From: JBQTKD01 sp963703165
GTDB lineage: Bacteria; Actinomycetota; Actinomycetes; Sporichthyales; Sporichthyaceae
DNA length: 64,000 nt
Assembly (NCBI GenBank): GCA_963703165.1
Contig: OY969798.1
Coordinates: 4,960,001-5,024,000, forward strand
Reading direction: 5' to 3'
The notes beneath the pieces were generated by a model, which was not told the DNA's origin, did no database searches, and saw nothing but the letters and a program-made list of their open reading frames with translations. Position 1 is the stretch's first letter; each line of letters opens with the position of its first letter. The position numbers and the translations under genes were made by a program. This document shows, piece by piece, positions 33,296 through 40,085 of the stretch.

Positions 33296-33376
33296 ATGAC
33301 TGAGCCCGAAAAGCACGCCGAGGGATGCACCTGCAACCCGTGCGGATGTGGCGACAACTGCAAGTGCGGCGGCTGA
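33296..33376 (+). CDS. 26-residue cysteine-rich, metallothionein-like peptide
   Basis: This tiny open frame has ATG at 33296 with AGGAG 5 nt upstream. The translation has six cysteines in three C-x-C pairs within 14 residues (CTCNPCGCGDNCKC, residues 11-24), preceded by an acidic/His start and ending GG. Such spacing is typical of metallothioneins and suggests binding of Cu(I) or Zn(II) by thiolates. It is much shorter than MymT of mycobacteria and is not an evident homologue. A perfect 13-bp terminator hairpin begins 22 nt after its stop and a 16-bp hairpin precedes it, so it is a self-contained unit. Confidence 0.72.
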   Translation: MTEPEKHAEGCTCNPCGCGDNCKCGG

Positions 33377-33397
33377 ACACCCGCACACGCCTACGCC

Positions 33398-33430
33398 GAG
33401 GCCCCGTCCGAGAACTACGGACGGGGCCTC
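33398..33430 (+). terminator. Terminator after the metallothionein-like gene
   Basis: GAGGCCCCGTCCG (33398-33410) and CGGACGGGGCCTC (33418-33430) form a perfect 13-bp stem with a 7-nt loop, 22 nt after the stop codon. Confidence 0.75.
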
Positions 33431-33462
33431 GCGGCGTTATGGGTGATTCGTCGGATCAGCGA

Positions 33463-33640
33463 TTGATTGCCCGGACTTGGTTGTTACGGTCCGCATTCAA
33501 ATGATTACCTACAGGCAGTGATCACCTAGGTGATGACGACTCCGTGGTGGGAGGGTTCCGAGGTTCAACCTGCGCTGCTTTACCTGACAGTTTGCGGTGC
33601 CTGATGGCCCCAGCCGTACCCGAACACGGCCGGGGCCTTC
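33463..33640 (+). other. Gene-free region with promoter-like, palindromic and terminator-like signals (possible small RNA)
   Basis: The gap from 33431 to 33734 has no convincing ORF. TTGATT (33463-33468) and TACGGT (33485-33490) are spaced 16 nt like a promoter. GATTACCTA and GATCACCTA are direct repeats 17 nt apart (33503 and 33520), the second within a perfect 14-bp palindrome at 33521-33534. At 33606-33637 GGCCCC-GCCGT pairs with ACGGC-GGGGCC around an 8-nt loop, followed by TTCGGCGTTTT like an intrinsic terminator. Together this could be a transcript of about 140 nt. I could not match a known RNA family. Confidence 0.4.
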
Positions 33641-33734
33641 GGCGTTTTCGGGTGCGCGCACGCTCAGGTCAAGCCTTCGTGCGAGCCGTGCCGGGAATCC
33701 CGCGTCGAGGCCCGGGCGGACGTACGCTGAGGTT

Positions 33735-34817
33735 GTGCCTGACGTCCATGCCGCGCGACGGGATCGGGTACGGGCGCTGTGCGCCGCAGCCGATCTCGAA
33801 GCGGCCCTCATCACCGATCTGATCAACGTCCGCTACCTGACCGGGTTCACCGGATCGAATGCGGCGCTGCTGCTGACCGCCGAGCGCAGCGTGCTCGCGA
33901 CCGACGGTAGGTACGAGGTCCAGGCGGCCAAGCAGTCGCCCGACGTCGAGCTGCTCCGCGAACGTGGGTGCGCGGCCGCGCTGGCCGAGCACGCGGAGAA
34001 GATCGGGATCCGTCGGCTGGGGTTCGAGTCCCATCATGTGACAGTGGATCTGCGTGACCTGCTCGTCGAGCAGTGCCCGGGCGCGAACCTGCTCTCCGTC
34101 GGGGAGGCCGTCGAGACCCTGCGGATGAGCAAGGACGCCGACGAGATCGACATCATGCGCCACGCGGCCGAGATCGCCGATGCGGCGCTGGGCGAGGTGC
34201 TGGAAGGCCTCGTGCTGGGGCGCACCGAGCGCCACGTCGCTCGCGAACTGGAACGTCGGATGCTCGACAAGGGAGCCGAAGCGCCCGCCTTCGAGACCAT
34301 CGTGGCCACCGGGGACAACTCCGCGATCCCGCACCACCGCCCCACGGACCGCCGCATCGCGCAGGGTGACCTGCTCAAGATCGACTTCGGGGCGCGGGTC
34401 GACGGTTACCACTCGGACATGACGCGCACCTTCGTCGTCGCCGCCAATCCCCAGGACTGGCAGCTGGAGATCTACGACCTCGTCTTCGCCGCGCAGCGCA
34501 GCGGTCGCGAGGCTCTGCGCCCGGGCGCCGACGTGCTGGCCGTGGACGCCGCCGCCCGCAACGTGATCACCGACGCGGGGTTCGGCGACCAGTTCGGCCA
34601 CGGCCTCGGGCACGGCGTGGGCCTGCGCATCCACGAGGCACCCCTGCTGGGCCCGACCGGCACCGGCCGGTTGGTCGCCAACGGGGTGGTCACCGTGGAG
34701 CCCGGCGTCTACCTGCCTGGCCTCGGTGGGGTCCGGATCGAGGACACCCTGGTCGTCGGCGCAGACGGTCCGGAGCTGCTCACCGTCAGCACCAAGGAAC
34801 TGCTCGTCCTCGACTGA
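33735..34817 (+). CDS. M24-family aminopeptidase (Xaa-Pro dipeptidase/aminopeptidase-like)
   Basis: The 360-residue product has an N-terminal creatinase-like domain (LITDLINVRYLTGFTGSNAA) and a C-terminal pita-bread metallopeptidase domain. The five dinuclear-metal ligands are in KIDFGARVDGYHSDMTRTF (two Asp), GHGLGHGVGLRIHE (His), TVEPGVYLPG (Glu) and GVRIEDTLVV (Glu). It cleaves residues N-terminal to proline (family knowledge) and is conserved just before efp in actinobacteria. The start is GTG at 33735 with a weak GAGG 3 nt upstream; the upstream part of the frame overlaps the terminator-like hairpin. Confidence 0.93.
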   Translation: MPDVHAARRDRVRALCAAADLEAALITDLINVRYLTGFTGSNAALLLTAERSVLATDGRYEVQAAKQSPDVELLRERGCAAALAEHAEKIGIRRLGFESHHVTVDLRDLLVEQCPGANLLSVGEAVETLRMSKDADEIDIMRHAAEIADAALGEVLEGLVLGRTERHVARELERRMLDKGAEAPAFETIVATGDNSAIPHHRPTDRRIAQGDLLKIDFGARVDGYHSDMTRTFVVAANPQDWQLEIYDLVFAAQRSGREALRPGADVLAVDAAARNVITDAGFGDQFGHGLGHGVGLRIHEAPLLGPTGTGRLVANGVVTVEPGVYLPGLGGVRIEDTLVVGADGPELLTVSTKELLVLD

Positions 34818-34876
34818 CCGTCGCACGGCTTGGATTGCCCTCGCGCTGCACCGCCTCGGCCGGACACACTTGGGTT

Positions 34877-35110
34877 GTGGTCAGCGTGCGAATGGATGCC
34901 GAACTGGAGAGGCGCCTGCGGCAAGCGGCTGCAGTTTCCGGGGTGTCCGTCACCGAGTTCATCCGGCGGGCGGCTGCCGCCCGAGCTGATGAGGTGTTGA
35001 ACGCTGAAAGCCCGGGGGTATTTGCAGATGTAGCGGGCGTCGTGCACGGCGGCGGCGGCCGAGCTCGGCGGACGGGAGACGCATCTGTGGGGGACGGGTG
35101 CGGGCCGTGA
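34877..35110 (+). CDS. Ribbon-helix-helix (Arc/CopG-like) DNA-binding protein
   Basis: The 77-residue product begins VVSVRMDAELERRLRQAAAV, followed by SGVSVTEFIRRAAAARADEV, a ribbon-helix-helix fold with the beta-strand SVRM. The last 30 residues (SPGVFADVAGVVHGGGGRAR and on) are low-complexity and could be a degraded or frameshifted toxin-binding tail. RHH proteins are usual antitoxins or small repressors, but no toxin gene follows. The GTG at 34877 is the first codon before the strand. It lies between the M24 peptidase gene and efp, which are normally adjacent. Confidence 0.6.
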   Translation: MVSVRMDAELERRLRQAAAVSGVSVTEFIRRAAAARADEVLNAESPGVFADVAGVVHGGGGRARRTGDASVGDGCGP

Positions 35111-35422
35111 ATCAGTAGGAGCTTGGCGCGCCGGCCCAGACCCCACGTCCGCTCGAGGGCGGTTCCAGATCGCGCCGTGACCCAACGGCGCCCGCGGCAA
35201 TGTGCGGTATCCGTGCGTCTGGTGCGGGTCGACCAACTGGCGCAACGTTCACCAGCGGCGCCGCCGATGGCGCGCTCCGCGCGCGAACGCTCGCTGCGCT
35301 CGCCGGCTCCGCTCACAGGGCTCGTGTGACGCATGCGCAGGGGTCGGCCGCGAGGTCGGGCCGCTGATCTGCGTTATCGTCGTCCGCTGGCTACGTACAT
35401 CTGACGCAGGAGAGACGCGCTC
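35111..35422. other. Gap between the RHH gene and efp with a GAGC-type repeat
   Basis: The 312 nt hold no supported gene. A core CGCTCGCTGCGCTCGC at 35288-35303 is the reverse complement of the repeat at 8731-8745. A short frame around 35205-35260 reads PCVWCGSTNWRN, a zinc-ribbon-like fragment that could be the remnant of a transposase or unrelated noise. The last 40 nt should contain the efp promoter and leader (CAGGAGAG at about 35409). Confidence 0.45.
35288..35303. repeat. GAGC-type repeat core, inverted copy
   Basis: CGCTCGCTGCGCTCGC is the exact reverse complement of the core at 8731-8745 plus one base. Neighbouring bases are also rich in the GCTC motif (35272-35330). Confidence 0.55.
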
Positions 35423-35986
35423 GTGGCGACGACCAATGATCTGAAGAACGGCCTCGTGCTCAACATCGAGGGCCAGCTGTGGTCCGTCGTGGAGTTCCAG
35501 CACGTCAAGCCCGGCAAGGGCCCCGCGTTCGTGCGGACCAAGCTGAAGAACATCCTGTCCGGCAAGGTCGTCGACAAGACCTTCAACGCGGGTATCAAGG
35601 TCGAGACCGCCAGCGTCGACCGTCGCGACATGCAGTACCTGTACAAGGACGGCGACGACTACGTGTTCATGGACACGGACAACTTCGAGCAGACCTACGT
35701 CTCCGAGGCGACCGTCGGCGACTCCGCCAAGTACATGCTCGAGAATCAGATGGCGACGGTCGCGATCCACGAGGGCAATGCGCTCTACGTCGAATTGCCG
35801 CCGTCGGTCGAGCTGATCATCAGCTACACCGAGCCCGGCCTGGTCGGTGACCGCTCCACCTCCGGCACCAAGCCGGCGACGCTGGAGACCGGCGCCTCGA
35901 TCCAGGTGCCGCTGTTCATCACCACGGGCGAGAAGGTCAAGGTCGACACTCGCACCGGCGATTACACCGGTCGAATCAACAACTGA
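35423..35986 (+). CDS. efp: Elongation factor P
   Basis: The 187-residue protein relieves ribosome stalling at polyproline. Domain I has NDLKNGLVLNIEGQLWSVVE and the tip loop HVKPGKGPAFVRTKLKN, where the lysine region contacts the peptidyl-transferase centre. Domains II and III follow with LYVELPPSVELIISYTEPG and QVPLFITTGEKVKVDTRTGD (EF-P signature). The start is GTG at 35423 with AGGAGAG upstream. The modification state of the loop cannot be told; no EpmA homologue is in the window. It is followed one base later by nusB. Confidence 0.97.
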   Translation: MATTNDLKNGLVLNIEGQLWSVVEFQHVKPGKGPAFVRTKLKNILSGKVVDKTFNAGIKVETASVDRRDMQYLYKDGDDYVFMDTDNFEQTYVSEATVGDSAKYMLENQMATVAIHEGNALYVELPPSVELIISYTEPGLVGDRSTSGTKPATLETGASIQVPLFITTGEKVKVDTRTGDYTGRINN

Positions 35987-35987
35987 C

Positions 35988-36398
35988 TTGAGCGCCCGAA
36001 GTAAGGCTCGCCGCCGCGCCGTCGACATCGTCTTCGAGGCCGACCAACGTTCGCTCTCGGCCCTGGAGATCCTGGCCGTGCGCGTCGATTCCGCGGACCC
36101 GCCGGTGCGGGAGTGGACCGAGTCGCTCGTGCAGGGTGTGTCGAGGCACTTCGTGCGGATCAACGAGCTGCTGGAGACCTACTCGGTCGACTGGCCGATC
36201 GACCGCATGCCCGCCGTCGATCGCGCTGTGCTGCGTGTCGCCTTGTTCGAGTTGCTCTGGTGCGACGACATCCCCGACGCCGTCGCCATCAGCGAGGCCG
36301 TCGAAATCGTCACCGAACTCTCGACGGACCAGTCACCGAACTTCGTCAACGGCCTGCTCGGCCGCATCGAGGACCTGAAGCCGATCTTGACTGTTTGA
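35988..36398 (+). CDS. nusB: Transcription antitermination factor NusB
   Basis: The 136-residue all-helical protein acts with NusE (S10) on boxA RNA in rRNA operons. It reads SARSKARRRAVDIVFEADQ at the start, WPIDRMPAVDRAVLRVALFE in the core and DAVAISEAVEIVTELSTDQS, NFVNGLLGRI at the end. A TTG at 35988 gives the exact family N-terminus and lies 1 nt after the efp stop, so TTG initiation by translational coupling is likely. Its stop codon is inside a long palindrome shared with the end of bldD. Confidence 0.94.
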   Translation: MSARSKARRRAVDIVFEADQRSLSALEILAVRVDSADPPVREWTESLVQGVSRHFVRINELLETYSVDWPIDRMPAVDRAVLRVALFELLWCDDIPDAVAISEAVEIVTELSTDQSPNFVNGLLGRIEDLKPILTV

Positions 36399-36506
36399 CT
36401 CGCGCCGACCGGCGTCCACGATCAATCCCGATAGCGCAGTTGAACACCGGTTTAAAGATCGAACTCGGTGCTCGACTGCGCTATCGGACAGTTTTGGCGC
36501 GAGTCA
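36396..36506. repeat. 111-nt palindromic element between convergent nusB and bldD
   Basis: Outer arms TGACTCGCGCC (36396-36406) and GGCGCGAGTCA (36496-36506) include both stop codons. Inner arms at 36428-36449 and 36466-36487 pair over 22 positions: CCGATAGCGCAGT / ACTGCGCTATCGG is perfect over 13 bp and the rest has one mismatch and one wobble. A two-way terminator is the simplest role. Confidence 0.7.
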
Positions 36507-37004
36507 GTAGGCGGAGTCGCTGTCGCGGTTGGCGGGGACGGCGCGCAGGACGCCCCAGGCGGAGAGATCCTCGGTGAGGATGCTCGGCGGCTTGTCGTAG
36601 ATGACGGCCAAGGCGCGTAGATCCTCCTGACGGATCGTCAGGACCTTGCCGTTGTAGTCGCCGCGCTGGGACTGGATGGTCGCGGCGTAGCGCAGCAGGG
36701 GACCGGCCTCGGCGGCCGGGGCGTCGGCGAGCTTCTCCAGGTCGAGCACCAGACGCGGCGGCTGCTCGGACGCGGCGCTCGGGCTGCCGCCGGGCAGCAG
36801 TTCGCCGACCGGGACGCCGTAGAACGAGGCGAGCTCGGCAAGCTTCTGCACGGTGACGGCGCGGTCGCCGCGCTCGTAGGAGCCGACGACGACTGCCTTC
36901 CAGCGGCCGCGGGACTTTTCCTCGACCCCGTGCAGGGACAGGCCCTGCTGAGTCCGGATGGCCCGCAGGCGGGATCCCAACGACTTCGCGTACTCGGACG
37001 GCAC
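36504..37004 (-). CDS. bldD: Developmental regulator BldD (c-di-GMP-responsive)
   Basis: The 166-residue protein has an N-terminal HTH (LGSRLRAIRTQQGLSLHGVE, GSYERGDRAVTVQKLAELAS) followed by the C-terminal c-di-GMP-binding domain. The bipartite motif RGD (114-116), eight residues, then RQED (125-128) matches the Streptomyces signature RGD-X8-RQDD with one conservative change. In Streptomyces the ligand-bound dimer represses sporulation genes. The start is GTG at 37004 with CAGGAG upstream. Two BldD-box-like sites upstream suggest autorepression. Confidence 0.95.
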   Translation of the reverse strand: MPSEYAKSLGSRLRAIRTQQGLSLHGVEEKSRGRWKAVVVGSYERGDRAVTVQKLAELASFYGVPVGELLPGGSPSAASEQPPRLVLDLEKLADAPAAEAGPLLRYAATIQSQRGDYNGKVLTIRQEDLRALAVIYDKPPSILTEDLSAWGVLRAVPANRDSDSAY

Positions 37005-37030
37005 GATGGGCTCCTGGCTACTGATCGGCT

Positions 37031-37056
37031 ACGCAGGGTAACGCTACGCAGAGTGA
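37031..37056 (-). promoter_or_regulatory. Two tandem BldD-box-like sites upstream of bldD
   Basis: ACGCAGGGTAA (37031-37041) and ACGCAGAGTGA (37046-37056) each match the ACnC(A/T)GnGTnA core of the BldD consensus and are 15 bp apart, 27-52 nt before the bldD start. Autorepression of bldD is known in Streptomyces. Confidence 0.65.
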
Positions 37057-37463
37057 GCACCATCGTCAACCGATCCGGGTCAAAGATCGTCCGTGCGATG
37101 ACGTCCGGGCGATGAAAGCGGAGGTGCCGCCGGCGCCTCTCGCGATCGCTCATCGGGTACGGGGAAGGCTTCGGCACCAGATCTGGCCCTCGCCGAGGCG
37201 CGCGCGATCCGATCGTGTTCGCGGGACGTGCAGGACCCGCTCAGGTCGGCTCGACGCGGACATGTGGGGCCGATACGACCCGGCTACCTGCGCAAACGTC
37301 GGCCAAGGCTGCCGGCGGACGGCGGCAAGCCAGTGTTGGTAGCGAATGAATTTTGGTCCTGAGGGGACAGGTACGGGATCGATCTGTGCCCCCGATGGAC
37401 GAGCCCGGGCCGATCGGCGCCGGGTTTCTCGCGGTGTAGTGGCCCGAAATCGAAGGAGACTCA
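37057..37463. other. Gap between bldD and the diiron hydroxylase gene
   Basis: No gene is supported in these 407 nt. A minus-strand frame at 37241-37525 is poorly composed and overlaps the real start, so it is not used. The region should hold the bldD promoter at its left and the hydroxylase promoter at its right; AAGGAGA lies just before the GTG at 37464. I see no clear -35/-10 pair. Confidence 0.4.
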
Positions 37464-38957
37464 GTGACGATCCTCAAGCGCGAGGAATGGCACGACATCA
37501 CACGGATGACCGACTGGGAGTTCACCTACGTCGATCACCAGACCGCGTTCCCGGACTGGATGGCCGGGGGCGAGGGCACCGATCCCGGCGCTTGGCACGT
37601 ATGGCGAGAGGACTACCGCAACACCTACGGGGAGTACGTCGCCACGCAGCGGGAGAAGGACAACGCCGCGTATTCGGTCAAGGCTGCGCTGCAGCGTTCC
37701 GAGATCTACGACAACTTGACCGAGGGGTGGAAGACCAACTCCAAGATCCATTTCGGGATCTACACCCACGCCGAGTACGTCGCCGTCGTCGCCGAACTGC
37801 GGATGGCCCGCTTCGGGTTGACCGGCGGTTGGCGCAACATGGCCACCTTCGGCGCGATGGACGAAATGCGCCACGCCCAGATCAACCTGTGGTTCTCCCA
37901 CGAGTTCGTCTCCAAGGACGTGCACTACGACTGGACGACCAAGAGCTACTTCACCAACAACTGGGTGATCCTGGCCGGACGTGCACTCCTGGACGGATTC
38001 ATTGCGACCCCCAGCGCCGTGGACATCGCCATTGGGCTGCCCTTCACCTTCGAGACCGGATTCTCCAACCTGCAGTTCGTCGCATTGGCCGCCAATGCGT
38101 TGGACTCCGGGGACGTCAACTTCGCGAACATGATCTCTTCGATCCAGACCGACGAGGCCCGCCACGCGCAGCAGGGCGGACCGACGCTCGAGGTGCTGCT
38201 CGAACAGAACAGCAAGGAACGAGCCCAGTGGCTCATCGACAAGACTTTCTGGCTCACCAGTCGGATCTTCGCGATCGGTACCGGTCCGTCGATGGACTAC
38301 TACACGCCTTTGGAGGGTCGCGAGCAGTCCTACAAAGAGTTCATGGAGGAGTGGATCGGCGACCAGTTCATCACCTCGCTGGAGGACTTCGGCCTCTCCA
38401 AGCCCTGGTACTGGGACGAGTTCGTCGATGGACTGGACCACGCACACCACTCGTTGCACCTGGGAACCTGGTTCTATCGCTGGACCCTGTTCTGGAACCC
38501 GCCCGGTGGCGTCGGCAAGGCCGAGCGTGAGTGGCTGTGCGAGAAGTACCCGAACTGGGAGCGGGACTTCGCGCCCTACTGGGACATGATCATCGCGAAC
38601 ATCAATGACGGACGCCCAGACCTGACCCTTCCCGGGGCGCTGCCCTGGGAATGCAACATGTGTCAGCTGCCGCTGATGACGTCAACCTCACCCGGTTCGG
38701 CGAAGTTCCCGGGGCGCCCCGGCTACAAGCTCGTCCACAACAACTACACGTACTGGTTCTGCTCTGATCCGTGTCGTCGGATCTGGTGGGAGGATCGCGC
38801 CAACATCAAGCATCAGCGCACGATCGTGCAGCGGCTGCTTGACGGTTCGGTTCAGCCGCCGGACTTGACCGGACTGTTCGACTACATGGGCCTGGGCTCC
38901 GACGAGATGGGCGACGATGCCTACGGCTTGGCCTGGGCGCACGAATACGCCGAGTGA
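37464..38957 (+). CDS. Toluene monooxygenase-type diiron hydroxylase alpha subunit, without partner subunits
   Basis: The 497-residue protein matches the TmoA/TouA hydroxylase large subunit along its whole length. All six diiron ligands are present at T4MO numbering: E104, E134, H137, E197, E231 and H234 (FGAMDEMRHAQ, TFETGFS, QTDEARHAQQGG). The active-site Thr201 of T4MO is Ser here. A C-terminal YHS-like part carries four cysteines (C397, C400, C433, C437) that could bind a metal. The genes for beta and gamma subunits, effector protein, Rieske ferredoxin and reductase are absent on both sides. A 12-bp hairpin ends the gene 15 nt after the stop, so it is transcribed alone. Partner genes may lie elsewhere, or it may have a different role. 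The start is GTG at 37464 with AAGGAGA. Confidence 0.92.
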   Translation: MTILKREEWHDITRMTDWEFTYVDHQTAFPDWMAGGEGTDPGAWHVWREDYRNTYGEYVATQREKDNAAYSVKAALQRSEIYDNLTEGWKTNSKIHFGIYTHAEYVAVVAELRMARFGLTGGWRNMATFGAMDEMRHAQINLWFSHEFVSKDVHYDWTTKSYFTNNWVILAGRALLDGFIATPSAVDIAIGLPFTFETGFSNLQFVALAANALDSGDVNFANMISSIQTDEARHAQQGGPTLEVLLEQNSKERAQWLIDKTFWLTSRIFAIGTGPSMDYYTPLEGREQSYKEFMEEWIGDQFITSLEDFGLSKPWYWDEFVDGLDHAHHSLHLGTWFYRWTLFWNPPGGVGKAEREWLCEKYPNWERDFAPYWDMIIANINDGRPDLTLPGALPWECNMCQLPLMTSTSPGSAKFPGRPGYKLVHNNYTYWFCSDPCRRIWWEDRANIKHQRTIVQRLLDGSVQPPDLTGLFDYMGLGSDEMGDDAYGLAWAHEYAE

Positions 38958-38971
38958 CCTTGCAGGCCCTG

Positions 38972-39013
38972 TCGTGGTGCGCGGATTCGACCCATCGGAT
39001 GCGCGCACCACGA
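38972..39013 (+). terminator. Terminator after the diiron hydroxylase gene
   Basis: TCGTGGTGCGCG (38972-38983) and CGCGCACCACGA (39002-39013) form a perfect 12-bp stem with an 18-nt loop. Confidence 0.65.
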
Positions 39014-39087
39014 GCCCATCGTGTATCCCAGCCAAGTGAGGGACGTCCGGGAGTGAGAACAGCGGCCGCCGAGGCGAAAGGAACCCG

Positions 39088-39651
39088 ATGCCCGATCGTG
39101 GCGTGAGGTTCGCCGATCAGGTGGTTCCCCACATCGAACTGCTCGTACGGGTAGCTCGATCCATGGTGGCCCAGCCGGCCGATGCCGAAGATCTGGTGCA
39201 GGAAACCATGTTGGCGGCGTGGCGGAGCCTAGGCACCTTCGACGGGAGCAGCCCACGCGCCTGGCTGCTCACGATCATGCGCCATCAGCACATCAACCTC
39301 GGCCGTCGGGACCGCCCACGACCCGTCGCCGACGAGGACCTGCTCACGCAGTCCGGCCCTGGTCGGGGGGTTACGTTCACGGCGGAGGACATTCTCGCCG
39401 GAGATATCGCCGACTCGGTTCTGAGTGAGATTCTCGACGGACTTCCACGCGCTCTGATGGAGGTGCTCGTGCTGATGGACGTCGAGGGATTGAGCCGGGC
39501 CGAAACGGCGCAGGTTCTAGGCATGAAGGAAAGCACCGTGCGCACTCGTCTGGCCCGAGCGCGTTCCCTCGTCCGGCAGTCGTTTGCCACGCATCGCCGG
39601 CCGCCTTCGGCCCCGGCAGTCCGGCGGCCCGGCGCGGAGCATTGGCGATGA
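39088..39651 (+). CDS. ECF-family sigma factor (SigR/SigE-like)
   Basis: The 187-residue product has region 2 (ARSMVAQPADAEDLVQETML, AAWRSLGTF, RAWLLTIMRHQHINLGRR) and region 4 (LPRALMEVLVLMDVEGLSRA, ETAQVLGMKESTVRTRLARA). The C-terminus is a Pro/Arg extension. The ATG at 39088 has AAGGA 6 nt upstream. Its stop overlaps the ATG of a zinc anti-sigma factor by 4 nt. The pairing resembles SigR-RsrA of Streptomyces, which responds to thiol oxidation. The preceding hydroxylase gene is separated by a terminator. Confidence 0.9.
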   Translation: MPDRGVRFADQVVPHIELLVRVARSMVAQPADAEDLVQETMLAAWRSLGTFDGSSPRAWLLTIMRHQHINLGRRDRPRPVADEDLLTQSGPGRGVTFTAEDILAGDIADSVLSEILDGLPRALMEVLVLMDVEGLSRAETAQVLGMKESTVRTRLARARSLVRQSFATHRRPPSAPAVRRPGAEHWR

Positions 39652-39953
39652 GCTCGAACGCGGGTGTCTACAGCTGCCGGGAAGTCGAACGACTCATGCA
39701 CCGGTTCCTCGACGACGAGATCGACGACTTGACGCACCGCCGTATTTCGCAACACCTCCAGGCATGCCTGGAGTGCGGGCTGGAGTTCGAGGTGTACTCC
39801 TCGATCCTGCGTGCGCTGAACGCTCGCCGTGCCCCAGTGAACACTCCGACTCTGGCGCGGCTCTGTGAATTCTTGCGCAGGCTCGATCACGCCGAGAACG
39901 AGGTCGTGGAGGGTCCCCCTGGGCAGAGCCGCGGCCAGCAGGCCCCCAGCTGA
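39648..39953 (+). CDS. Zinc-containing anti-sigma factor (RsrA-like)
   Basis: The 101-residue ZAS-family protein has C10, H36, C40 and C43 in the C...H-x3-C-x2-C order (SQHLQACLECGLEFE). This is the same spacing as the zinc site of RsrA, the redox-sensitive inhibitor of SigR. An extra Cys at residue 73 (RLCEF) may take part in disulfide exchange. Its N-terminal ATG overlaps the sigma stop (ATGA). On oxidative or thiol stress, zinc release should free the sigma factor (family knowledge). Confidence 0.85.
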   Translation: MSSNAGVYSCREVERLMHRFLDDEIDDLTHRRISQHLQACLECGLEFEVYSSILRALNARRAPVNTPTLARLCEFLRRLDHAENEVVEGPPGQSRGQQAPS

Positions 39954-40050
39954 TTGCCTCGCTTCTGCGAGCGGCCCGCCTACGCACGCGGCGGCTTGCC
40001 GGAGACGACCGTCGGCGCTGATAGTCTCGGCGCACGCAGTCACCTTTAAG

Positions 40051-40068
40051 CCCGTCCAGAGAGGCGGG
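40051..40068 (+). promoter_or_regulatory. PyrR-binding hairpin in the pyr operon leader
   Basis: CCCG (40051-40054) and CGGG (40065-40068) close a loop TCCAGAGAGG that matches the PyrR-recognised UCCNGNGAGG. The overlapping purine-rich GGGAAGGGG is the pyrR ribosome-binding site. In mycobacteria, UMP-bound PyrR blocks translation at such a site. Confidence 0.75.
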
Positions 40069-40085
40069 GAAGGGGTATGCCTTAG

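Noticed and set aside
33431..33600. tRNA-like GGTTCAA sequence near 33561
   Set aside because: I could not fold acceptor, D and anticodon arms around it and there is no CCA end, so only a generic small RNA is suggested.
37241..37525. A minus-strand frame with RSRTCPLRTK-like text
   Set aside because: It overlaps the start of the diiron hydroxylase gene and has a composition typical of spurious predictions; no ribosome-binding site.
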